In this document: positions 26,001 through 37,719 of the stretch, piece after piece
How the letters are laid out: every line of letters starts with the position of its first letter
Position numbering within the stretch: position 1 is the stretch's first letter
Source of the DNA: Colius striatus
Lineage: Eukaryota; Chordata; Aves; Coliiformes; Coliidae
Length of the DNA: 64,000 nt
Direction: 5' to 3'
Assembly (NCBI RefSeq): GCF_028858725.1
Contig: NC_084761.1
Location: forward strand, 22,846,501-22,910,500
Program-made: the position numbers and the translations under genes
The notes under the pieces: generated by a model
Database searches by the model: none
What the model was told of the DNA's origin: nothing
What the model saw: the letters and a program-made list of their open reading frames with translations, nothing else

Positions 26001-26292
26001 TTATTGCCATTTGTTGTAGGTGCCACACTGGTATATGTATTAGTAGAATTTTCTTGTCTACCAACAATCCCAGGTGGAAGAGAGGGAAAAGACAGATCTT
26101 GCTGGAAACAGAGCACTGCCAAATGCACTCTTAAGCTGAGTGGTGCTCTTGTTCTCCATGACCACTGCAAAGACGTCTTTGAAATACGGGGATGCGTTCA
26201 TGGGACAGCCACCTAATAACTTTTTTTAAATTCCCAGGTAGCATACAAACCTGTTTTCTGTTGATGTAATGCTTTTATTTCTCGTTTCAGCT

Positions 26293-27114
26293 ATGAAGCC
26301 GTACACTCCAGCTTTCATTCTCCTGTGGAGTGCTGTTGGGATAGCGAGGGCTGCCAAAATTGTTGTTGTGCCGCCAATTATGTTTGAAAGCCATCTTTAT
26401 ATTTTCAAGACTCTGGCCTCAGCCTTGCATGAACAAGGTCACCAGACAGTGTTTCTCCTTTCTGAGGGCAGAGAGATTCCTCCATCTAATCACTATAGAC
26501 TTCAGCGCTACCCAGGGATCTTTAACAGCAGCACCTCAGATGATTTTCTCCAGTCCAAGATGAGGAGTATCTTTTCTGGGAGACTGACAGCCCTCGAACT
26601 GTTTGATATCCTGGACCACTATTCCAAGAACTGTGACATGATCGTTGGCAACCAAAACCTCATGCGTGCTCTGAAACAGGAAAAATTTGACCTGCTCCTG
26701 GTAGATCCCAATGAGATGTGTGGATTTGTTATAGCTCATCTTTTAGGTGTTAAGTACGCCGTGTTCTCCACTGGCCTCTGGTATCCAGCAGAAGTAGGTG
26801 CTCCAGCTCCCCTGTCTTACGTTCCAGAATTTAACTCGCTGCTCACAGATCACATGAACCTATTCGAGAGGATTAAAAATACTGTTGTTTATCTTATTTC
26901 AAGATTTGGAGTCAGTTTTTTGGTTCTGCCAAAATATGAAAGGATAATGCAGAAATACAAGGTTCTGCCAGAACGGTCCATGTATGACTTGGTTCATGGA
27001 TCCAGCCTGTGGATGCTTTGTACTGACATAGCACTGGAGTTTCCAAGACCTACGCTACCCAACGTCGTTTATGTAGGAGGAATCCTAACCAAACCAGCCA
27101 GCCCTTTGCCAGAA
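26293..27114 (+). CDS. UGT8: UGT8 coding exon 2 (residues 1-274): signal peptide and acceptor-binding half
   Basis: The acceptor TTTCAG ends at 26290, and the start ATG lies two bases into the exon at 26293. An in-frame ATG at 26269 falls in the intron and is not used. The exon encodes 274 whole codons and ends at the donor GAA|GTAAGG (phase 0). Residues 1-20 form a hydrophobic signal peptide ending ARA|AKIVV. His34 in the FESH motif matches the catalytic base of UGTs, and Asp138 (LLLVDPNE) its acidic partner. Asn78-Ser-Ser is an N-glycosylation sequon. Long stretches (such as GLWYPAEVGAPAPL) are as I remember them in mammalian ceramide galactosyltransferase. As in other UGTs, this N-terminal half should bind the acceptor, here ceramide, on the lumenal side of the ER. 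Confidence 0.97.
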
Positions 27115-30100
27115 GTAAGGTTTGCTGAACTTGACAGTAATTTCCGTGGTATCTGATTGATATGGATAACTCATATGATGAATGGCAGTTTTTAGTCATA
27201 GAATTTGTGATCTAGCATCTTTTATTGCTTGGTGAAATATACCCTTGAAGTCACAGGAAGTAGCTTGGGGTGGTGTTGTGGGAAAGTGTCAGACACAAAA
27301 TCATTCTTGTGTGGTTGCAGGAAGTATTTTATTTTTGAGGAAGGTACTTAATAGTACAGTAGAGGAAAAATGGTGCATACTATCTTGGAAATCACATCTG
27401 CAGCTTCTAACCAAGTGTGGGTTCAGATGGGAAGGAGGGAGAATGGATGAACGCTTCTTACAGTTAAAGAAGCCTGCTGATAGGTTTTGCTATCTAATTT
27501 CATCAATTTAGTGTTTTTATGGAGAATTTGCTTTTCTTGGATTAGTAGGTAAAAATCTTTAAAACTAGGTGTATATAAGCATGAAGGAACCGTGTATAGG
27601 TGAGGAAATGGAGATGATATGAGTTGATCTAAATGACACAGTACTGTACTCGGATATGAAATTTTACTGTGCACTTACTGACCATCAGGTACTGAACTTC
27701 AGACTGAAATAGTGGCTGGACTTAGAAATCTTGGCTGCACAGATTAATAGTTAAGTTTGATTACTTCAGAGTACCATGCGCTCTTTGATACCTGATATCA
27801 AAGAATGCCTCTGTCCAGCAATACAATGGTGAGTGACAGACTGGACAAATTTCAGGGAAAACCATATAATTTACAGTCTATTTGTGTTTACATAAGCACA
27901 TAGATCTTGGAAATGATTATTAGTGGACTCTTTGGGTGATGAATAGGTAGGTGGACTTTAAGTGCTCAACAATTTGCTTCTGAAAAATGTGTTTTTCAGC
28001 CTTTGTTTCTTATATGAAGACTGCAAGGCCCACTTTTCCCACTGTTTTACCCTGAAAATTGATTGTGGGAGTCTAGGTTCTGTGTATTCAGGGTGGGGTT
28101 TTTAAATTATTTCGTTTATTCTTTGTACTACTAGTAGTGTCTTGACTTATCAGTACCTTTTTTCACGAACTCAAAAACCATCAGACAATTCTCTGATTTG
28201 GGCTGCAGAATGTGGAGTGCTGAGCCAATTCCCTCATCTTTTTTTTTTTTTTCCTCTCCTTTTCAACTTCAAATGTATCAGTGCTGAATGAGAGCAAACA
28301 TTTATGCTTCCCAAGTGGTTTTATCCCAACATGTGCTACTATCTGTTCTCCATGGTGTCGTCACAGATGTGCTGCTTCTAACTGGTTCTTCCTGGCCGTA
28401 CATTAATGTGTATGTGTAGAGATACATGCTTGTATACACATATGTAAATATATAAATGGACCATTTTGAGAATATGTTTGTGTACTTTTCTAAACCATGG
28501 AAAGTGGAATAGTAAGTAAAAAGTTTAATATAACTAGACTGACAGTGACTTTGAAATAGACCTGTAGGTAGAATACATGTTGGCAAATATTTATTCCAAT
28601 GGGGAGACAAAACCCTGTAATTATTTGTCAACTGAGACATTATTTACCGTTGCTTCAATTTTATTGGGCGATTCATTCTCACAGTATTCTAAGCACTGGA
28701 TTTGATTGAACACAAGAGACACAAAGTGAATGTGTTCACATTTTATCATATAATTTGTCTGTGTCTAAGCTGTTACATGTAATCTACTGTGATATGTATT
28801 ATAGGTAAATTATTGGGAAATTGCTTTGGTTTTACTGAATAGTTAGATCCATAATTATCACGTTGTTCTGGAAGTTTAAAGTTGAAGAGCTAGTGCAGTG
28901 ACTGTTTTCAGCTGTTGCTGCATCTTTAAGGCAAGAGCCTTGGCTAATTTATTTTCTTCAGCTTTTAGCCTGGTGCATTAAGGTAAGCCAGAGGCAGAGC
29001 TGGTTTATATTTCTGTACTGGCTAAAAGTGGCAATGCTTCAGGAGCTATCTCATAAACAAAAGCTGTGTTCCTGCCCAGAGATTTTAATCAGAAAAGAAG
29101 GGTATGTGGCTGCAGATAACAATTCTAGCAGGAAAATTTAAGCTACAATTACAAGCCATTCAGGTCTCTTATGTTCTCTAAAACTGCTTATAAGTAACTT
29201 AGTCCACTTTTTATGGTAGACAAGTAGTAGGAAAAAAAGTGTTGTTTTTTTCAAGTCTAAAAACCTGCGCAACACAAATCACCTAGGCACTTCAGCAGTG
29301 ATGAGGCTGTCTTCTCAACAGGAGGGAGAGTTTGGTTATTTCAGAGAAGGGGGATGTGTGGTAAGGTGGAAAAGGAGAAAAGTACTTTATTAAATCAGAA
29401 TTCCTAGATGTAACTGAAAAGCTCTAGTTTTCTCCTACTAAGTAACATCTTAAAGAGAAAAGGCAAAGAGTAATTATTAAACAATCGGGAGACAAAGGTC
29501 AAGGCTTCTTTAACTGTTATGATATGGCTGTTGTTTAGTTCTAGGGGATGTGGTAGCTCTGTTTTATGGTTACTCAATCTGCACCTGTGTTTTTCTTAAG
29601 CTTTCTTTAAAAAGAAGTTACTAAAACATAGCTTCAAAGGTAGCATGCAGTAAGGAATGCTGAATATCCATGTGATATAACAGAGTGTGCGTTAGGAAGC
29701 AAACCTGACTTGCTTTCTTCTGTCCTAATCAGACCAACATTAATCTGAAGGGTTTTGTGAATCCCCCCAGTCATCCTAACTTAGTGCATATGAATTATCT
29801 TTGTAGAGTATTTTTGTTGCAGGTAAACTAGACATATTTTGGAGGATAGAAGCTTTCATTTCACCTGCAAACCAAATGCTTCTTGGTGTCTGATAGGAGC
29901 CTTAAGGGTCTGTAGCAGTCTTTGGCCTTTTGGATGGCTTTAAGTGCTGTTCTTTATGGAAGAATGCTCAAACTAGGGATCACAGTACAGGTAGCCAAAG
30001 TCAAGCTGCTGGAGCATGCAGAGCCTCTCCTGTGTTGGCATGGTGTTCAGGTAAGGGCAGGCTGCAGTCCCTGCAGGGACCTTATGTTAGCTGTGAATCT

Positions 30101-33100
30101 CACATGTCACCTGTGGAGGGATCCAGCCTTATTGGAATTATCTTTACCACTTTGTACAGGCTATCATGCAGTTAGCTTGCATAGCAGGCATGATTTTTAG
30201 CTGCTGCTGAGCTTTATAGCATTGATAGCTGCAGTGCGCGGCACCTGCTGTGATATGCAAACTGTAAACGTGTCCTCGAATTGCAGCCTGCCCAGACACC
30301 TTGGGAAGCCTTCTCCAGGCTTTCATCCTCCTTTTTGCTCTCCCTCTTAAGGCAAGCACCCTGAAGTCAGCCTGCGCTTGGCGCAGTGTCCCTCGGCACA
30401 GTGGCAGTGATCAGCATGCTGAGAAGTGGAAGCCAAGAGCCAGTGAGGAGAGCAACGGCTCCTTTGGAGGTCATGGCTCTGCCTGGCTCCCTGCAGCACC
30501 TTGCAGCATGGCACTGTGCAGGTAATGAGAGTGTTTGTTTTCCTTGGCATTATTCTTGCCTTTTACTCAGAAAGGCAGTATGTCAGTCAGTGACCAAAAT
30601 TCACAATGATGGCACTTTTCTCCTGTTCTTGCCTGATCTGTGCTGCAACTGGATGAAGCTGAGCAGATTCTGTGTCAGTCTGTTTCATTGTGGTGGGAGG
30701 GCTGATCGTTACTTCACAAATTTCACTGAAAGACAGATGTGACACAGTCATCTTCTGTAGTAGTTAGTGACATATTCACTGCTTAAAGTGTGTGAATTTA
30801 CAAGATGTTTCTTGCATGAGTAGTGTGCTTCATAAAAGACGAGGAGATGGTTAACGTTGCTGTGCTTATTACAAAATTTTTACATGCACATGGAAAAGAT
30901 TCCAGGAAGTCTGTAGTTGACCTGAAGAGTGTATTTTGAATTGCAGGAGAAAAGCCTTAAAAAGAGACAGACTGAATGTCAAGCGTCTAAGATCATTGCT
31001 GACTTAAACTATTAATTGCATGGTGTTACCTAGTAGTATTTTCCAGATAACTGGCAGAGGTCATTAGGAAAGTAAAAGACTCTGCTGCATCTTTCTTATT
31101 ACAGTTATTACTTGAAAAAGCCACTCTGATTCAGCTTTGCAAGGTCTCTTTAGATAAATTAAATGAAACTGGCTTTTTGAAGTAACACATTGTTTGAGAA
31201 ACAATGGGAAGCCTCTCCGATGGTGTTTTTGACCTAGTCACAAGATATAATGTGGTTAGGTGTTAATCAGCCTGGTAAGGTACATCTTTGAATTTGGGTA
31301 GAAACCTAAGGGGTGGTACAAACAACTGCCTTGGGGAAATACCTGGTCCCTGGTGAGGAGGAGGGGACAGAAGGCATTGGAAATGAGCAGGCATTTTCAC
31401 TGCAATGAAAGTAGTGTTTTAGAAGGTCTTCTCACCATCAACTAGTTGATAAAGGTGTATTTGGACCTAGATTGGATTCTGCAGTTTGGATACAGTTGTG
31501 CTTGAGGCAATCCATGTCAGTGGTTAAAAAAAACAGTTGGTAAATTTGGGTGTTTCTTTTTCACATCTGCACATGCGAGTTTTTGGTTTTTTTAAGTTTT
31601 GTAACTGCCTCTGTATAACACTGCTTTTTTTTTTTCAATGCTGACCTTGAAGTGGTACTTTGGACTGAATGCCATTTGTTATTGATAGGAAAAGAGAAAA
31701 AAATGACAGTTCTTTCTTTTTTTTAAAAAAAAGTCTTCCATACCTGTGTAAGCTAAATATATGCTGCAAAAGAGTGTTCATGATTCAGAATTAGAAGCTG
31801 TTCTGCTGTTTTCAGTAGTAGCTGTCAACAAATAGTAATTATAGTAACTTATTCGCTCCTCCCTGTAGATCTCTTATCTGATCTTGTTATTACATAGATC
31901 TAGATATATGTAGCAAATTGGTGGCTTTGAAATATCTTCATTAAAAAGTTTTTCTGTTTTTTTTTTCTTACTGACAGTTGTATGTATACTGGCCATGTGT
32001 TAGCTGTTACTGTTATTAATCTTTAAATTAGGTGGCAGAATAAAGAAGTATTTACTCCTTAGATCAGACTTGTCTTCAAATTCAAGGAGAGCGTCTAAAA
32101 GATATTGCAGACATGCACCATCAAATATTTTTATAAATTCTGGACAATAGTTCTAAAGAGCTACTTTTGACAGTAAATTTCCAGTGATGTAAATCAGTTC
32201 TAGAACTGTTTTAAAATGCATGTAAATGACAGCTGAGGAAGTAAAAAGTCTTTTAAGGATGATAGAGATTATGAGGCACTGTGTAAATTCTGTGGTGAAC
32301 CATATGATCATGTATTTTGACTCTGAAATGTGTTTCCTTGTAAAGCTGCTTTCCCCTCCAACAATTGACCTTTTCCTCCACAAGTAAATGTTGCCTGAGC
32401 TTTTCAGGTACCCACAGTCAGAAAACTGCCATAGTCTCCAGCCTAGTATTGCCAAGTTGGTTAAGCATGCCCATTCTTGATATCCTGATAGATTTTAAAT
32501 TGGGGAAGGTTTGTGACTGGGCATCTACCTGTACAGTGTAAGGTACAGGGAAAATGATGCAGGGCTGATTTCGGAAGGCAGATAAGTATCTTGAGTAAAA
32601 CTTAGTCAGGAAGGCAGTTCTTCCAAGTACATATGCCAAATATAAGCTGACATCCAGTGATCTGATGAGTGAACAGCAAAGCTCATCAGCAAGCCTATGT
32701 TGTCTGTCAAAAAGCAAGGTTCCCTGATTCATTGATAGTAGTATGAGATGATTATTTCTCCAACTCAAAAAATGGGGTGTATTGGAAATGGAAAATGCAA
32801 GGTTCAGACCTTAGATGTTGCATAAGTCAAATTCTGAAAATTAAAAGCAACAGAAGTTATTTTACCATGTTTATTTACAAGAAATCAAATGGATCAGTAT
32901 AACCTATTATTTCAAACAGATTTTCCGGTTTTAAATATTCTAATTAATCATTTTTGTATTGGAATGCACAAATCAACAAGATATATTCACTTTTGTAATG
33001 TGCGAGTGTCACATGCAAGTTAAGAATGACCTGTGTATAGGACAAATAATGTATGTATATGTATTTATAAATATTTTTAAAATGAGGAAGCAACCTCCAG

Positions 33101-33299
33101 GGAGAAAGAAAAGCTGTTTAATTTGAAACAGAAATGAAGAACAACTTGCCATTATTAAATCAAAGCTACAGGTTAGAATTACGTCTCCTACCATCCATAG
33201 AGCACAAGTGTCAACTCGGAACAATGAAAGGTAAAATTGCCCACCTAAATTAGTTTATAATGTGGATTTATGGATGGGACTGTACGTCCGCATGTCATG

Positions 33300-34147
33300 C
33301 AGAGGTCTGGATTGGAAAGAGGTTGTAAAGAAGCTGAATTTCGGGCAGAGAGGAATCTCATGAGGTTCAACAAGGACAAGTGCAGAGTCCTGCATCTGGG
33401 AAGGAACAACCCCATACACCAGTACAAGCCGGGGGTCAAACTGCTGAAGAGCAGCCCTGCAGAGTGAAACCTGGGAGTGCTGGTTGGTAATAAACTAACC
33501 ACGAGCCAGCAATGTGCCCTTGTGGCTAAGAAGGCCAATGGCATCCTGGGATGCATCAAGAAGAGTGTGGCCAGCAGGTCAAGGGAGGTGATTGTCCCCC
33601 TCTACTCTGCCCTGATGAGGCCTCATCTGGAGTCCTGTGTCCAGTTCTGGGCTCCTCAGCTCAAGAGGGACAGAGAAGTTCTGGAGAGAGTCCAGTGCAG
33701 GGCCACCAAGATGATCAGGGCACTGGAACATCTTTCATTTGAGGAAAGACTGTGGGAGCTGGGGCTGTTTAGTATGGAGAAGAGGAGATTGAGGGGAGAT
33801 CTTATTAACATTTATATTAACATTCATCTCTTAAGGGTGGATGTTGGGAGATTGGGACATCCCTTTTTCTATAGTAGCTAGCAACAGGACAAGGGGTGAT
33901 GGGATGAAGCTGGAACACAAAAAGTTCCACTTAAATATAAGAAAAAACTATTTCACTGTTCAGGTGAGGGAGCCCTGGCACAGGCTGCCCAGAGGGGTTG
34001 TGGAGTCTCCTTCCTTGGAGGTCTTTAAGACCTGCCTGGACATGTTCCTATGTGACCTGATCTAGGTTGACCTGCCTTCTGCAGGGTGGTTGGACTAGAT
34101 GATCTCTAAAGGTCCCTTCCAACCCCTACCATTCTATGATTCTATGA
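33300..34147 (+). mobile_element. CR1 LINE, 5'-truncated, sense to UGT8
   Basis: Retains the 3' end of CR1 ORF2 and the 3' UTR. The frame encodes the familiar C-terminal segment of the CR1 polymerase (for example FNKDKCRVLHLGRNN, then [13 protein letters not shown] and [14 protein letters not shown]). A single in-frame TGA at 33465-33467 interrupts it, and the same frame resumes and stays open to 33881. The 3' UTR ends in ATTCTATGATTCTATGA at 34131-34147, the hallmark CR1 tail, which fixes the strand. The left boundary is approximate. CR1s are normally 5'-truncated, and this copy cannot move. Confidence 0.93.
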
Positions 34148-34994
34148 ATTTTAAATTTCTTCTTACTGTATTTACTGTGATTTAGTTAGACCTGATATTC
34201 TGTAGACAGGGTGAAAACAGTCTCTGTACTTGAAACAGTCTTTTAACTTGTGCAGCTTTTCTATTATGTGTGCAGCTACTTCAACTGTAGGAAGATTGGC
34301 AAAATTTGTGTTTAATAGTCACAAATTTTTCTCTGTATGTTTTGAAGTTATACGTTGTGGCTTCGTACTCAGGCAAAAAAAAAAATCTTTTTTCAGTAAT
34401 TTTAAGTGGAATATTGCTTTGTGGTTATATCAAGGTTTTTAGTTTGAGTCCTTAATTTGAGGAGACCTCCGCTACACCTGCTACTCTATGCAGTGATTTT
34501 AATAACCTCTCTTGAAGGGCAAGCTACTTATTTTTGACTACCTTCCATTCACCTGGAAGACAAGATTGCTTTCTGAGGGTGCTTGCCAAAGGTCTAGTGA
34601 GTAATGGATTTTTGACAGAGTGTTGCATGAGGGAAGCACTTGCGTGGCAGTTTTCTGGTTGACCTCTAGTTTTAGGTAGCCCGTGTTCCCAGAGGCTTCA
34701 TTGATATGGCTGTAACTCTAGAGAAGGCTGAGATACGGGAGAAAAGACAAAGGCTTGCGGTACTGTGGTGCTTGCCTGTGTGTTTTGAGTCTGAATTTAA
34801 TTCTTCTTTAGAGTTAAGTGGATTTAAACGCTCTGTCAGTATTGGATGTTAAATGGAAAGAGGTAGTAGAGGTCAGGACAAGAAAATGCAACTTTTAGAC
34901 ACTGAAAAGCTTAATAAGGGTTTAAAGATGTCTTTTTTTTCCCCCCAGTGCACCCTGATAAGCAAAATATGCAGTACGTGTATATGTTAAAAAA

Positions 34995-35094
34995 GGCGGA
35001 GGGAGCCTTGGCACATAGAAACACATCGAGGCAGGAGGGTGGACTAGATATCTCTAAAGGTCCCTTCCAACCCCTACCATTCTGAGATTCTAAG
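34995..35094 (+). mobile_element. CR1 3' end remnant with internal deletion
   Basis: Begins with sequence like the GAGGGAGCCCTGGCACA part of the 33.3 kb CR1. It then jumps to the terminal segment GGACTAGAT...TCCCTTCCAACCCC and a decayed tail (ATTCTGAGATTCTA). About 110 bases present in the other copy between these points are missing. Confidence 0.75.
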
Positions 35095-35480
35095 TAGTAA
35101 CATTTATAGAAATATATAAAAATAGTGACAAATGTAAAAGAAAATAGTCTATCTTTCAACATCTGTGTCTAATATTATTGAGGAAGCACTTCTATCAACA
35201 GCTTTGGTAGATTAGTATGTAATGACAGTGCACTGTGTAGTGCTTGGGTTCCTTACAGAAAACAGTTTAGATCTTACAGTTCATTCCCCAGCAGCGTAGC
35301 TTTAACCAGAAATAAAATAGGGGTGTTTAGTCTAATGCCATAATTTGAGTATTCTGCTTTTAATGACTACAAGATATTGGTTTGGGAATTCTATTCCATC
35401 CTAATATAAACTACAAAATATGAAAAATTACAGTGGAAAACTGTTTGATTTAGTTAGTGGAAAAATAACCTTGAGAGTGC

Positions 35481-35590
35481 AACACGCGCAGTAGCCAATG
35501 CGGAGATGTTCAGCTGAGCCAGCACAAGGCAGCTGGATGCGTTGAGTCAGAGAGGTACGGGCCATCCGCTGCTTGGTGCAGTCGGATGTT
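35481..35590. promoter_or_regulatory. CpG-dense patch in intron 2
   Basis: About seven CpG dinucleotides lie within 110 bases of an otherwise CpG-poor intron. A CCAAT box (35495-35499) and an AP-1-type TGAGTCA (35543-35549) lie inside. It could be an intronic regulatory element or a fragment of a young insertion. I do not recognise a repeat family. Confidence 0.25.
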
Positions 35591-37696
35591 TGCTGTGCTA
35601 TCCCATGTCCTTTGCTCCTTATATGAAATAAAAACCTCCTGTTTTTGGTGGTAAAGCAATTTTATGAAATCATGGCAAGTAAATACAAATAGCATACTTT
35701 ACCTGAAGTGGTGGCTTTTCTCTGGGTTTGCTGTAGGCTGATGTGTTATAAATAACTTTCAGATTGTGTGATAGGGCTCTAGTTGTTCAGTGATAGTAAG
35801 AGTCATATAATGTTATCTATATGACCTTTAACCACGTGCTGAAACATCGTTTTTGGTGAAATTTGAAAGGCGGTTAAAAATGTAACATTTAAGTATTTCA
35901 CATGAGAGAAGTACTATTTAGAAGATGCCAAGAAAGTTAGGATATTAATAAAAATGGTCTGTGTACCTTTCTGTTTATTTATCAGGGAGTATCTTCTTTC
36001 TAAAGATAGCTTCATATGGCTTCTTATTTATTTATTTTGAAATAGATCTGATTTTGTCAACTCTAAGCAGCATTTTGTAGTAGAAATTGCATAGTATGCC
36101 TGTGGCTTCCATTGGGGAATGGTGGTTTGCAACCATATTCAAAGAACAGGCATTTGTGCTATTACACATTTGAATCGAGCAGCTGAACAGGGAAAGCTTC
36201 AGATATTAAACCCGGTTATGTTTGTATTTGTGTACTTTGTTTATCGGAAACAAAGCTCAGTATTAGGCACCACTGGTTACTGCCAGCTGGGTCCTCACTC
36301 TATAGTCACAGATGTGCATTTAGCATCTAAGCCTGCTAAGAATAGCTAATTAGAAAATCAAACTGAACAAAGCTCACATAGTAGGGTTGGCACAATAGCA
36401 TTCCTATCTGAGAATGGTAAAAAGATTTATTTTATTTTATTTTTTATCCTTCCCCTCCTCGCACCTATAGTACAGCATAGCTCAATAAGTGCTTATTCTC
36501 TCTATGCAAGCACAGGGAGAATCTAATAAAAGACCAGTACATACTCAAACCCCTTCACTCTTCAGTAGCATAGTGTCACACAAATCATTGCACATAACAC
36601 AACCAAACTAGGAGAAGGGAAAGAGAAGTCATAGTGTCTGTTCCCGTGTGAAGCTCTGACTGCAATAAATATTACCCACGTTGAAAAAGGAGAAACCACT
36701 TAAGCAGCCTATGAACAGCAAATATGTCAAACTGAACATAGTATTTTAAAAGCTAGCATACAAGTTCTGAGAGGCAAGATAGCCACAAGGCCAGTCTGCT
36801 ACCATGTTAAAGCTCCCTGCCTAGGGAAGGAAGGGAATAGTAGCTGTCTGACTGCCTTTGCCTGGTCTATGCAAGTGCCGTGCCTCTGTGAGACCTGTAA
36901 GTGTGTTTGAGTATCACTTATTAAAGAGGCTTAGAAAGCACATCTGATGTAGAATATGGTTGAAGGTGAGTCTGTACCTCCTTCGGGACTCGGTGTGCCA
37001 GGATCAGTCACTCAACATAATTGAAACTAGATACTTGAATGAATGGCTAGGGATCTGTAAAAGAAAGTTTATCATTTCAATCTCTTCTACTGTTTTGCTC
37101 AAAGAACACTGAAGTTAACATGAAAACAGAGACCTGTCAGGATCTGGCAGTATTGTAATCAGGACTCCCTTAAGCATTTGATAACTTATCATGCATTGAG
37201 TTTGGTTTTTTTTAAAACCACTTAACTCAAGTGAAATGGTAATTAATTCATGTATGTATTAGATGATATTTTGTTGGGAATGTATATAAAGCTCTAACTG
37301 GATGAGAAAAAGCAAAATTAAATTCAGTTCAGAAATGGAACACGTCCTATAATGAAACTGACAGATTTTTTCTTTCTCTTGGGATAACATCATCTGAGAT
37401 CATACTCTGCCTAATGACGGTGTGGTAGTGGGCAAGAAGAGATGTGATGTATATAGCTGTAGGTGTTCACGTTTATTCTTTGGGTGAGTCTCTCCACTGA
37501 CTGTTGAGATAAACATCACTGGGATTGGAGAGGCTTGAGTGAGGGAGGCTAAGTGCCTTAAAATTTCTGGAAAATCCCAGTAGGCATCTATGTATTCAAC
37601 TTCATTCATGTCCACTTGTTTCCAATGTGAACATACAAAGAAGAATAATTACACTTTGAATGCTTTTTCAGCTACGAGTTGTGAGTGCCTGATCTT

Positions 37697-37719
37697 TTTT
37701 TTTTTTTTTTTTTTTTTAG
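37697..37719. repeat. Poly(T) tract
   Basis: An uninterrupted run of more than 20 T residues in intron 2. No flanking retroposon body is recognised. Confidence 0.8.

Larger units (their letters stand above)
11392..26290 (+). other. UGT8: Intron 1 (distal part), no gene recognised
   Basis: AT-rich intron with G+T bias on the + strand (for example A14 C6 G20 T20 at 13501-13560). It holds short AT microsatellites, many T runs and two unexplained GC-richer patches with minus-strand open frames (13885-14283 and 22291-22689). No clear transposon was recognised. It ends with the pyrimidine-rich acceptor ...TTTCAG at 26281-26290. Confidence 0.6.

Noticed and set aside
25947..26216. An 89-codon + strand frame with a hydrophobic stretch just before exon 2
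   Set aside because: No recognised family, no splice logic linking it to UGT8, and a comparable open frame on the other strand. Probably chance.
26269..26292. An upstream in-frame ATG extending UGT8 by 8 residues
   Set aside because: It lies before the TTTCAG acceptor at 26290 and is intronic. Starting at 26293 gives the known signal peptide and a 541-residue protein.
27115..27156. Continuation of the exon 2 open frame past 27114
   Set aside because: It begins with the GTAAGG donor, and the frame joins correctly to 43780.
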